A stretch of DNA of 37,217 nucleotides, from contig JAEWZS010000183.1 of assembly GCA_023458355.1 (NCBI GenBank), positions 1 to 37,217 on the forward strand. The letters run 5' to 3'. The notes under the pieces are model-generated. The model was given only the letters and a program-made list of their open reading frames with translations. It was not told where the DNA came from and made no database searches. The DNA comes from Bacillota bacterium. GTDB lineage: Bacteria; Bacillota; Clostridia; Christensenellales; CAG-138. Below, piece by piece: positions 15,895 to 23,590 of the stretch; position 1 is the first letter of the stretch; every line of letters starts with the position of its first letter. The position numbers and the translations under genes were made by a program.

Positions 15895-17025
15895 TTATGC
15901 CGTCCAGAGACCGAACAGCTTATCGAGATAGAACCCGAGATCCGCAGCATCCACATCATTTTTCGCTACGAGCTGCCATGAACCGATTAGCTTCTCGCCC
16001 ATCTCATCGTAAAGTTCCAACACCCCGAGCTTATCGCCTGCGTGTATAGGGGCGCGTATCCCTTCGTCAATTACGATACGCGTCCTTAAAGCCGGGTTGC
16101 TGCCTTTTTCCACAGGTATCATTATATCTTCGTTTATGACAAGTTCCAACACGTTTTTTTTGCCCCCAACTACACGTGCGCGAGCAATTATATCGCCCGC
16201 AGCTACCACCCTTTTCATTTCATAATTGTTGAAGCCGTAATTTAGGATACTCATGGCAGCGTTAAACGTATCTGGGCAGTTGAGAACTACGCCTATAAGC
16301 TGCATTCCTTCTCGTTGTGCAGCAAAAGAAAGGCATTTCCCGGCGGCTTTCGTATAACCTGTCTTAATACCGTTTCCACCCTCGTATTGCCATAACAATT
16401 TATTTTTATTTTTGAAGGTCCTTTGAAAGTTTCCGGTGGTCGTACGGTGGTAAGTCGTCCCTACAATCGTACAGAAGTCCTCGTTTTTAAGAGCATAGGC
16501 CGAAATCAGCGCAAGGTCATACGCAGTGGTGTAGTGGTCACCGTTTGGGAGGCCGTGCGGCGTCACAAAATTCGTGTTGTTTGCGCCTATCTCCCTTGCC
16601 TTTGCATTCATGAGGTTTGCAAATCCCTCCAGACTACCCCCGATGTGTACTGCTAGAGCAACAGCAGCATCGTTCCCCGAATTCAGCATAAGCCCATAAA
16701 GCAAATCCTCAACGCTCATCTTTTCTTCAAGCTCCAGATAAATACTGGAACCCTCCGTACCATAAGCATCTTCTGTTACAGTGACCGTATCCGATAGTGC
16801 GCAGCATTCCAGCGCTAAAATAGCGGTCATTACCTTGGTGGTGCTTGCCATAGGCAGCTTTATATATGCGTTTTTTTCATAGAGCACCTTGCCCGTACCC
16901 GCTTCAAGCAAGATGGCGGAAACTGCCCCCGTTTTCGGCTCGTCAGCAAAGGCTGAAGCCGGAAACCAGGGCAGTAACATGAGCGCACATATGGCGCATA
17001 AGATTTTTTTATTAGCTGCGCGCAT
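15895..17025 (-). CDS. dacF: D-alanyl-D-alanine carboxypeptidase, DacF type (serine peptidase S11)
   Basis: A 376-residue secreted or membrane-held enzyme that trims the terminal D-Ala of peptidoglycan stem peptides. A signal peptide covers about residues 1-27 (cleavage likely after ASAFA). The three active-site motifs are intact: STTK at 61-64, SGN at 116-118 and KTG at 221-223. The C-terminal PBP5-like beta domain follows, with a final hydrophobic segment. Its start touches the end of gerW (they share one base), so they are probably co-transcribed. In B. subtilis DacF acts on the spore cortex, and the gerW neighbour agrees with that. Confidence 0.93.
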   Translation of the reverse strand: MRAANKKILCAICALMLLPWFPASAFADEPKTGAVSAILLEAGTGKVLYEKNAYIKLPMASTTKVMTAILALECCALSDTVTVTEDAYGTEGSSIYLELEEKMSVEDLLYGLMLNSGNDAAVALAVHIGGSLEGFANLMNAKAREIGANNTNFVTPHGLPNGDHYTTAYDLALISAYALKNEDFCTIVGTTYHRTTTGNFQRTFKNKNKLLWQYEGGNGIKTGYTKAAGKCLSFAAQREGMQLIGVVLNCPDTFNAAMSILNYGFNNYEMKRVVAAGDIIARARVVGGKKNVLELVINEDIMIPVEKGSNPALRTRIVIDEGIRAPIHAGDKLGVLELYDEMGEKLIGSWQLVAKNDVDAADLGFYLDKLFGLWTA

Positions 17026-17477
17026 CAGTCGCTCAGATCTTCCTCGTCGAAAAGATCATCCTTGCCTTCGGTTCTGCAGCAAGCATCGCCGATCACCTTA
17101 CCTACCATGCAGATGGATTCAGGTATTATCTCGATAGCCCTGTCGATAGTGGTGTTAAATTGTGCGGGAAGAACCTTCACCTTTCCATCGGCCACAGATA
17201 GGAATGCAATAGGTGTTATGCTCATGCCGGCCACGGATGTGCCTGCAAAGGGCATTCTGGCTTCGCCGTCCAGCTCGCTTCCGGATTTTTTTACGGGCGC
17301 GCTCGATGCGCAGTATTCTCCGCCGCCTGATAGGAAGCCTAGGCTTACCTTGGAAACGGGCAGTATCACCGTTTCCTTCCCCGTGATGATAGGGTTGCCG
17401 ACGATGGTATTAACGTCGACCATTTCCTTGATTTGTTCCATGGTGCTGCGCATGATGTTTTCAATGGGATGCGACAT
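17025..17477 (-). CDS. ytfJ: GerW family sporulation protein (YtfJ)
   Basis: A 150-residue protein. HPIENIMRSTMEQIKEMVDV, GNPIITGKETVILPVSKVS and GFLSGGGEY are typical of YtfJ/GerW, which in B. subtilis is made in the forespore and needed for normal germination. The ATG at 17477 has GGAAGGG in good position; an upstream reading to 17534 would run further into the DUF2953 gene and has no support. It overlaps the end of the DUF2953 gene by 17 bases, a pairing common in spore formers. Confidence 0.92.
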   Translation of the reverse strand: MSHPIENIMRSTMEQIKEMVDVNTIVGNPIITGKETVILPVSKVSLGFLSGGGEYCASSAPVKKSGSELDGEARMPFAGTSVAGMSITPIAFLSVADGKVKVLPAQFNTTIDRAIEIIPESICMVGKVIGDACCRTEGKDDLFDEEDLSD

Positions 17478-18066
17478 TTTGATTCCCTTCCTTGTGTTTT
17501 TTTCTATGCCATTTGGAGCGTTTGAGTACAACATCTATAATTTGTGTGGAACGAATTGTTAATATGCCTTCCACTTTCAGCCAAAATACAGGCGTTTTAA
17601 AATCAGGCATCACAGAAACCTCACCGTTTCTCAGATGCAAAAGCGCCATAATCGCATTAAAAAAAATGCGCAGCACCCCGCAGACAAGCACCGTATGATA
17701 TGCATCTTCTTCGATACCCACTTTGCACCGTACACGCAGCGCCTCCAAGTTGCCCCCGCGCATAACCGCACTTATAATCTTTTTCGTAAGTCCGGGTTGC
17801 TTATGCTCCGGGACTTTCTTTTTCGGCTCTATTGAAACGCGCTTATATGGCTTTCTATTCACCGTAAGCCAAAGCTCAACATCCAAAAGCTGCGAGTAGT
17901 TTATAAAACCCTTTATTCTTAGCTTAAACAGACGGTAGAAAAATTCGAGCTCCAACGTAAAAGACGGGCGGAATGTATCGATATGCGCACAAACACGAAG
18001 CCGCATGGGTACAAGAAGCCCAACAACAATAAAGATCAAAATATAAAGGATAATAAAAAGAGCCAT
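17461..18066 (-). CDS. DUF2953 domain-containing membrane protein
   Basis: A 201-residue protein with one N-terminal membrane helix (about residues 2-20). It then has the LRVCAHIDTFRPSFTLELEFFYRLFKLRIKG pattern of DUF2953, where a beta-rich region meets the membrane, and a basic C-terminal tail (KWHRKKHKEG). The function of the family is unknown; it is found next to ytfJ in sporulating bacteria, as here. GGAGGG precedes the ATG. Confidence 0.85.
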   Translation of the reverse strand: MALFIILYILIFIVVGLLVPMRLRVCAHIDTFRPSFTLELEFFYRLFKLRIKGFINYSQLLDVELWLTVNRKPYKRVSIEPKKKVPEHKQPGLTKKIISAVMRGGNLEALRVRCKVGIEEDAYHTVLVCGVLRIFFNAIMALLHLRNGEVSVMPDFKTPVFWLKVEGILTIRSTQIIDVVLKRSKWHRKKHKEGNQNVASH

Positions 18067-18121
18067 ATCGCCCTCCGAACGTGCGTACGGCTCTTAGTTT
18101 TGGCAAAAAATCGGAAATCTA

Positions 18122-18679
18122 TCAAGCGAGTTCAAGTTGCGACGAAGAACCTTCTTCCTCCTCTTGTAAATAGGTCTCGTATAGGGGAAGATCCTTCACG
18201 GAAGAAATACCGAACTGCCGCAAAAAAGCATCGGTTGTGCCAAAGAGCATCGGTCTCCCCACCGCATCCTTGCGCCCGAGTTCCGATATAAGACCGAGCT
18301 TTAAAAGCTGGCTCACGGAATAATCGCAGCGCACACCGCGTACCGCTTCGATTTCCGCGCGTGTTACCGGCTGGCGGTAAGCGATTATGGAAAGTGTCTC
18401 GAGCATCGCCTGCGAGAAGGTTTTGCTTTGTGCGGGCTGCAAAAGCTCCTCTACATAATCCGCGTATTTCTTGTTTGAAACAAGCTGAACAGTCTCCTCG
18501 GTGCGGTAGATTAAAATACCGCGCTCCTCGTTTTTATAAAGAGCTTCCATTGTGTCGAGCAGATGAATAATCTCCATTTGCGTTACATCAAGCGCGCGCT
18601 GGAGCTGCACGATGGAAACAGGCTCACCTGATACAAATAAAATACATTCGATAGCGGATATTCGCTCGTCGTAGCACAT
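18122..18679 (-). CDS. scpB: Segregation and condensation protein B
   Basis: A 185-residue subunit of the SMC-ScpAB condensin complex. It has two winged-helix domains: ISAIECILFVSGEPVSIVQL at the N-terminus and QAMLETLSIIAYRQPVTRAEIEAVRGVRCDYSVSQLL in the middle, the most conserved ScpB segment, then GRPMLFGTTDAFLRQFGI. The ATG at 18679 has AGAGGTG six bases ahead. An in-frame GTG at 18688 lacks a site. It follows scpA by 11 bases. Confidence 0.96.
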   Translation of the reverse strand: MCYDERISAIECILFVSGEPVSIVQLQRALDVTQMEIIHLLDTMEALYKNEERGILIYRTEETVQLVSNKKYADYVEELLQPAQSKTFSQAMLETLSIIAYRQPVTRAEIEAVRGVRCDYSVSQLLKLGLISELGRKDAVGRPMLFGTTDAFLRQFGISSVKDLPLYETYLQEEEEGSSSQLELA

Positions 18680-18690
18680 AGGCAGCACCT

Positions 18691-19446
18691 CTATTGTTCG
18701 TCGGTGTATTCGATGCCGGAATCATTCTCAAGGAGTTTCCCGGCTGTCAGCGTAATGGGTTCAAACGGGGCCCGCTGTTTTAGGTGTATTTCACCGTACA
18801 TCAACATTTCTAAAAGCGCCATGAAGGTAACAATGCGCTCCAGTTTGGCAGAACCCGGCTCGAACAACTCCTCAAAGCGCACGGTTTTATTTTGAGAAAG
18901 TAGTCTTCGTATCTTAACAAGCTGCATGCGCACGGTGAAGCGGTCAGCACTTACATGCTGGGCAAGCGGGCTTATGGGTTCATTTGGATGCTCACGCTTT
19001 AAAACCGCAAGAAATGCTTCGCGAAGCTCTTCTGCGGAGGTTTCGGTAAGAACAAATTCCTGCGGTGGCAAAATAAACTCCTCAGGAAGTCGAGTATACA
19101 TCCCCTCGGTACCTTTTGTCAGCTCCTCCAGCATTGCGCTGGCTTGCTTGAATGCACGATACTCCGTTAGCTGGCGTATGAGCGCCTGCTCCGGATCCTC
19201 CTCGTCATCTTCCTTAGGTGGCTTTGGCAAGAGCGAACGCGACTTTATGTACACAATGTTAGCTGCCATCGCGAGAAATTCGCTTGCCGTATCCATGTCG
19301 AGCTCGTCCACCTCTTTCATGTAGCCGAGATACTGCGAGGTAATCTCGGAAATGAATATATCCTTTATATCCACCTCTGCCTTCTCGATGAGGTGAAGCA
19401 AAAGGTCGAGCGGACCTTCAAACTGTTTTAATCGCACCTCGTACAT
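18691..19446 (-). CDS. scpA: Segregation and condensation protein A
   Basis: A 251-residue kleisin that bridges the heads of the SMC dimer. FEGPLDLLLHLIEKAEVDIKDI is the ScpA signature at the N-terminus; EFLAMAANIVYIKSRSLLPK follows; the C-terminal winged helix (residues about 185-235, FMALLEMLMYGEIHLKQ) contacts the SMC head. The ATG at 19446 overlaps the protease stop by one base (TGATG). Confidence 0.96.
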   Translation of the reverse strand: MYEVRLKQFEGPLDLLLHLIEKAEVDIKDIFISEITSQYLGYMKEVDELDMDTASEFLAMAANIVYIKSRSLLPKPPKEDDEEDPEQALIRQLTEYRAFKQASAMLEELTKGTEGMYTRLPEEFILPPQEFVLTETSAEELREAFLAVLKREHPNEPISPLAQHVSADRFTVRMQLVKIRRLLSQNKTVRFEELFEPGSAKLERIVTFMALLEMLMYGEIHLKQRAPFEPITLTAGKLLENDSGIEYTDEQ

Positions 19447-20099
19447 CAAAGTAACCCGAATATCAGCCCGTAGAAGGTAATGAATCCGTTTAAAACCGCA
19501 GTTATGATTGTAGAGAGCACGCCCGTCAGCCCTCCCGTGATAAGGAGCAGAATTAGCACAAAGCTGCCGTAGCGCTCAAAAGTTACCCAAAAACTCGGGT
19601 TCACCCGGCGTATCAGCAGGTTTTGCAGCACATGGTAGCCGTCAAGCGGCGGTATAGGGATAAGATTAAAGAAGCATAAGCCCAAGTTAATCGCGGTGAG
19701 CGCCCACAACAAGCCCATAACGATTTCGTTTTGGACGAGAAGCACGGAGCCAGCCAGAATGTAGATGCCCATGGCCAAAAATGCGAGCACGAAGTTCGTC
19801 ACTACACCGGCCAGTGATACAACGATCTCGTCGCGGCGGATGTTGCGGAAATTCCTTGGGTTAATGGGGACAGGCTTTGCCCAGCCGAATCCAACAAGAA
19901 CAAGCATTAAAATGCCAATGGGGTCCACATGGCGAAGGGGGTTGAGCGTCATCCTCCCTAGGTTATAAGCCGTAGGGTCACCCTTTTTATAAGCAGCATA
20001 AGCATGTGCGAATTCGTGAAACGAAAGCGCAATCATGATCGCAGGAATCCGGTATAGCATAAGCTTCAGCGACTCTACGCTGAACAGGTTTGCAAGCAT
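19446..20099 (-). CDS. Site-2 protease family (M50) membrane metallopeptidase
   Basis: A 217-residue multi-pass membrane protein. HEFAH (residues 28-32) is the zinc site in the first membrane helix, and NLIPIPPLDGYHV supplies the third ligand Asp. Several hydrophobic segments follow. Family members cleave substrates within the membrane; the substrate is unknown here. Compact M50 proteins of this kind are regularly found just upstream of scpA. The ATG at 20099 with GGAG is preferred; longer readings reach back to or past the promoter at 20128-20156. Confidence 0.9.
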   Translation of the reverse strand: MLANLFSVESLKLMLYRIPAIMIALSFHEFAHAYAAYKKGDPTAYNLGRMTLNPLRHVDPIGILMLVLVGFGWAKPVPINPRNFRNIRRDEIVVSLAGVVTNFVLAFLAMGIYILAGSVLLVQNEIVMGLLWALTAINLGLCFFNLIPIPPLDGYHVLQNLLIRRVNPSFWVTFERYGSFVLILLLITGGLTGVLSTIITAVLNGFITFYGLIFGLL

Positions 20100-20127
20100 T
20101 CGTATTTCTCCAGTGCTCTTTTCCATT

Positions 20128-20156
20128 ATTATACGCTTAGCGCTCTCGGCAGGCAA
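20128..20156 (-). promoter_or_regulatory. Sigma-A-type promoter of the M50 protease-scpAB group
   Basis: On the minus strand TTGCCT (20151-20156) and TATAAT (20128-20133) are spaced by 17 bases. Transcription would begin about 20 bases before the ATG at 20099, which supports that start codon. Confidence 0.6.
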
Positions 20157-20206
20157 GCCGATAAACGGACGGTGCTTTTGATATTTTCGGTGCTTTCAAA
20201 AATTAT

Positions 20207-21358
20207 TTACGCGTGGAGGAAGCCAAGAAACATCAGTCGTATGAAGTCCGAAAGACCCGCCTGCGCTACAGCCCTCTGCGGCACAAGCTCCACAACCGCT
20301 ATGAGGTTGCCGTTTTCGTCCAGGTACTCGATTGTTCCCGCCACCGCATCCGTAGTAAGAGGAGCGTAGAGCGTTTCAGGTACTTCCCGTCTTTCTGAAT
20401 ACTGCTCGTTCTGCTTTAGAAGAAGAACGCTGTCATCTTTCGCGGCAAGATTAACGAGTAATTCCGCACCGCCCTTCACGGAGATATTTTCCACAAGAAT
20501 TTCTCCTGCCCTGGCAAGCGTGACGGTCTTATATGCACCAAAGGCGTATTCAATCATAGACTGCGCTGTTGAGAAACGGGCGGAAGAATTTGGTGCACCC
20601 GTCAGAGAACAAACATAGGCGGTTTCACCCCTCTGCACGAAAAACACTCCGCAGTAGCCCGCCGAATCAGAAGAGCCCGTGCTGACACCTAGGCAGCCGG
20701 TAGTGTTCCTGATGAGACGGTTGGAATTGACAAGCTCCGTTGAAGTGCCGTTCTTATGCGTAATCCCGTCCATATAGAGTGTTGCGTAATTGCGAAACGC
20801 CTCACTTTTTACTGCCTCACGACCAAGGGCGGCAAGATCTGAGACACTTAAGAGCATGCCGTCGCCGGTGATATTCGTATAGCTTACGTCGATATTCAGT
20901 TCGCTGAGACGTTCATTAAGCCTTTCTACAAACACCTCCGCAGAACCTGTCGCCGCCTCCGCAAGCGCATAGATCGCGTCGCCTGCACCAATCATCACGG
21001 CTGCTTTTAAAAGTTCGCTCGCAGCTATTTGCTCATACGGCTCCACAAACGCTGTAGGTCCCTTCACGGATGCGGCTGTCTCGCTCACGGTAATCTCATC
21101 GGAAAGACTGAGCGCTCCCTCGTCGATGAGTTCACATACTAAAAGTAACGAGGGAAGCCGCGATAAACCCGCAACGTTTACCCGTTCTTGAGAATTTTTC
21201 TCCATAATGATTTGCCCTGAAACGGACTCCGCAATTATGGCGGTCTTTGCGTTACTCAAATCGACCGGTGTATTTACAGCCCGAGCTGTTGTTAAGGGAA
21301 GAATCAAAACCAGCGCCGCGAGCGCGGCTGCGCATTTTTTGAAACAGTGTTTACGCAT
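20207..21358 (-). CDS. Secreted DacF-like protein lacking all catalytic motifs (inactive relative of a DD-carboxypeptidase)
   Basis: A 383-residue protein with a signal peptide (about residues 1-27). It aligns through its length with the S11 carboxypeptidase encoded at 15895. The SxxK position reads AGLSR (63-67), so Ser is Gly64 and Lys is Arg67. The SGN position reads GAG (124-126). The KTG position reads STG (226-228). The frame is intact, the C-terminal beta domain is kept (IEYLDENGNLIAVVELVP) and a hydrophobic end segment remains, so it looks selected, not decayed. A penicillin-binding or cell-wall scaffold role is inference. GGGAGG precedes the ATG but lies in a hairpin. Confidence 0.87.
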   Translation of the reverse strand: MRKHCFKKCAAALAALVLILPLTTARAVNTPVDLSNAKTAIIAESVSGQIIMEKNSQERVNVAGLSRLPSLLLVCELIDEGALSLSDEITVSETAASVKGPTAFVEPYEQIAASELLKAAVMIGAGDAIYALAEAATGSAEVFVERLNERLSELNIDVSYTNITGDGMLLSVSDLAALGREAVKSEAFRNYATLYMDGITHKNGTSTELVNSNRLIRNTTGCLGVSTGSSDSAGYCGVFFVQRGETAYVCSLTGAPNSSARFSTAQSMIEYAFGAYKTVTLARAGEILVENISVKGGAELLVNLAAKDDSVLLLKQNEQYSERREVPETLYAPLTTDAVAGTIEYLDENGNLIAVVELVPQRAVAQAGLSDFIRLMFLGFLHA

Positions 21359-21360
21359 AC

Positions 21361-21413
21361 AAAAACCTCCCGCGCATATATCTTGTACTTCAGATATATT
21401 AACCGCGCGGGAG
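21361..21413 (-). promoter_or_regulatory. Hairpin covering the ribosome binding site of the DacF-like gene, also a possible deoB terminator
   Basis: Arms CTCCCGCGC (21367-21375) and GCGCGGGAG (21405-21413) pair perfectly. Inside, ATATATCT (21376-21383) and AGATATAT (21392-21399) pair too, leaving a five-base bulge and an eight-base loop. On the minus strand the stem is followed by GTTTTTG, the form of an intrinsic terminator. The same 3' arm contains most of the GGGAGG ribosome binding site for the ATG at 21358. Confidence 0.75.
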
Positions 21414-21435
21414 ATTTATCAGCTTTACGTATGTA

Positions 21436-22608
21436 TCAGTTGCGGATCAACGGTAAAAACGACTTCCCTACCTTAAATGGGGCTCCTGTGAGGTATTCGT
21501 GGATGGTGGAGCCTATATCTGCAAAGCTTTGAAGCGTACCTAAGTCAACACCCGCCTTAAGTTTCTTCCCATAAACCACCACGGGGATATATTCGCGGGA
21601 ATGGTCGGTGCTCGCGGTAGTAGGATCGCAGCCATGATCGGCGGTAATGATGAGCATATCCTCTTCTCGCATCGCTTGAATAAGCTGCGGCAGGTGCGCA
21701 TCCACCCATTCGAGTGCACTCGCATAGCCTTCCACATCGTTGCGATGCCCGTAGAGCATGTCAAAATCCACAAGATTGGTGAAAATCAAGCCACCCTTGT
21801 CATCCTGCACTTGTTTGAGCGTAGCCTCAAATCCCGTATGGTTGTTTTTCGCGTGGTCGATGAAGCTTATGCCACGGCGAGCGAAAATATCTTCGATTTT
21901 GCCAATGGCTATGGTAGGTATGCCGCGCTCGTTTAACGAATCAAGGATCGTTTCCGAGACAGGTGGTATGGCATAATCCTTACGGTTCTCGGTACGCGTA
22001 TAGTTCCCGCTTGTGCCGATAAACGGGCGTGCAATTACCCTTCCCACAAGGTAGTCGCCATCGAGCATTTCACGCGCAGCCATGCACATGGAGTAAAGTT
22101 CGTTGAGCGGAATTACATCCTCATGCGCCGCAATCTGGAATACGCTGTCCGCTGAGGTATATATTATAGGCTTGCCGGTCTTTACATGCTCATCGCCGAA
22201 TTCATTGATGATAACCGTGCCGGACGCTACACCGTTAAAGAGAGTACCGCGGCCGATCCGTTTCTCGTATGCTTCCATTAATTCCTTGGGGAAGCCGTTT
22301 GGGAATGTTTTAAAGGGCTTATCCATAATGATGCCGGCCATTTCCCAGTGACCGCAGGTGGTATCTTTGGCTTTTGTGACTTCGGCTGCTCTCCCATAGC
22401 TTCCTTTCGCCGGTTCAGCCGGCACTGGAAGCCGTGAATCCGTAATGTGGCTTAAGCCGAGGCTGTATAGATTTTTTAAATCAAGTGAGCCGCGGACCTT
22501 ATAAATATTGCCAAGCGTATGCGAGCCGACGTCACCGAACTCCGCTGCATCGGGCATAGCACCGATGCCCACGCTGTCTAAAACAATTAAAGTAGCACGT
22601 TTTGCCAT
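21436..22608 (-). CDS. deoB: Phosphopentomutase
   Basis: A 390-residue cytoplasmic enzyme interconverting ribose or deoxyribose 1-phosphate and 5-phosphate in nucleoside salvage. It belongs to the alkaline phosphatase fold: VLDSVGIGAMPDA gives the first metal Asp, DTTCGHWEMAG the phosphorylated Thr segment, and DMLYGHRNDVEGY with ITADHGCDPTTASTDHSREYIP the other metal ligands. Length matches the family. GGAG lies nine bases before the ATG at 22608; an ATG at 22614 is only three bases from it and less likely. No nucleoside phosphorylase gene is adjacent. Confidence 0.96.
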   Translation of the reverse strand: MAKRATLIVLDSVGIGAMPDAAEFGDVGSHTLGNIYKVRGSLDLKNLYSLGLSHITDSRLPVPAEPAKGSYGRAAEVTKAKDTTCGHWEMAGIIMDKPFKTFPNGFPKELMEAYEKRIGRGTLFNGVASGTVIINEFGDEHVKTGKPIIYTSADSVFQIAAHEDVIPLNELYSMCMAAREMLDGDYLVGRVIARPFIGTSGNYTRTENRKDYAIPPVSETILDSLNERGIPTIAIGKIEDIFARRGISFIDHAKNNHTGFEATLKQVQDDKGGLIFTNLVDFDMLYGHRNDVEGYASALEWVDAHLPQLIQAMREEDMLIITADHGCDPTTASTDHSREYIPVVVYGKKLKAGVDLGTLQSFADIGSTIHEYLTGAPFKVGKSFLPLIRN

Positions 22609-22686
22609 AAACATGCGCTCCTTTCCATATTAGAGGTGCTATCAGCCCCTCTTTCCATTCAGCACCCTGCAAAAAGGCAGGTTCAA

Positions 22687-23478
22687 TCATCGCTTTTTGA
22701 GTTTATGGACCGTACGGTCGGCAATAAGGGCGATAAACTCCTTATTGGTCGGTCGGCCCTTTGCATCGTTTACCGTATAACCGAAAATTTTATGCTGCGC
22801 GTCGATACTCGCCATACCGCCGTTATCCCATGCGCATTCAATAGCATGACGCAAATTTCGCTCCACACGCAAGCCTGTCGTATTGAACTTCTTAGCCACA
22901 TGGGGATAGACCTCTGTAGTAAGGCCAATCAGCTGACCATAGTGCTCCACCCAATAATCTATGCTTTCCTTTAAATACCAATAGCCCGTAACGTGCGCAG
23001 GAACGCCAAGTACGCGCAAGTAATTGAAAATAATTTCGTCACGAGTTACATCGCGCCTGTCCTTTGACAGCATGCTACGAAGTGCTGCGCGGTCACTATC
23101 GTCCGTCGCAGCGCCCGCGACGTCCACAATGCGCGCAAGCACGTAGGAGAACTCCATGGGTTTTGCCAAAAAGTAAGAAGCCCCCAAGCTTTGCGCCAGT
23201 TGGACCATCTCTTCATCTACAAAGGGAGAATTCGCGATGACCTTAAAGGAAAATCCTCGCTTCCGGAGCTGACGCAAAAGTTCTATACCATCCATACGAG
23301 GCATTACCATATCCACCAGCGCCACATCAGGCAGCTGCGTTTCAAAACTTTGAAGAGCCATAATGCCGTCGTGCGCAGATGGAAGTACCTCAAAATAGCC
23401 GGAGGAAAGCAAGTATTCCTCAAGCCTTGCACAGTAGTCGGGATTGTCGTCGATGATCTGAAGCTTGATTTTTTTCAT
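22687..23478 (-). CDS. spo0A: Sporulation transcription factor Spo0A
   Basis: A 263-residue master regulator of sporulation. Residues about 1-125 form the receiver: IIDDN acidic pair, the phosphorylated Asp in LVDMVMPRMDG, and AKPMEF with the conserved Lys. The C-terminal DNA-binding domain keeps VYPHVAKKFNTT, RVERNLRHAIE and GRPTNKEFIALIAD. The start at 23478 (MKKIK) matches other Spo0A proteins in length; longer readings (23499, 23559) reach into the promoter region. Its ribosome binding site is weak. It lies directly downstream of spoIVB, the conserved order. Confidence 0.97.
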   Translation of the reverse strand: MKKIKLQIIDDNPDYCARLEEYLLSSGYFEVLPSAHDGIMALQSFETQLPDVALVDMVMPRMDGIELLRQLRKRGFSFKVIANSPFVDEEMVQLAQSLGASYFLAKPMEFSYVLARIVDVAGAATDDSDRAALRSMLSKDRRDVTRDEIIFNYLRVLGVPAHVTGYWYLKESIDYWVEHYGQLIGLTTEVYPHVAKKFNTTGLRVERNLRHAIECAWDNGGMASIDAQHKIFGYTVNDAKGRPTNKEFIALIADRTVHKLKKR

Positions 23479-23511
23479 CCGTTGCCCAATGCCGATCATA
23501 GTTTTCTTTCT

Positions 23512-23517
23512 ATTATA
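23512..23517 (-). promoter_or_regulatory. Candidate -10 element of a spo0A promoter
   Basis: TATAAT on the minus strand lies 34 bases before the spo0A ATG. No good -35 is visible (TTCCCA at the right spacing). A GGAAT-N7-ATTCC inverted repeat at 23537-23553 overlaps that region. No clear 0A box was seen. Confidence 0.35.
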
Positions 23518-23590
23518 AACCATTTCTCGTAAATTGGGAATAATACTAATTCCAGACATTATTGTATATATTTTTTATCCCCATTCATGC

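Noticed and set aside
22631..22651. Hairpin between spo0A and deoB (AGAGG and CCTCT arms)
   Set aside because: The stem is short with a mismatch and has no T-run on the minus strand. A second small stem lies nearer the spo0A stop. Neither is a convincing terminator.
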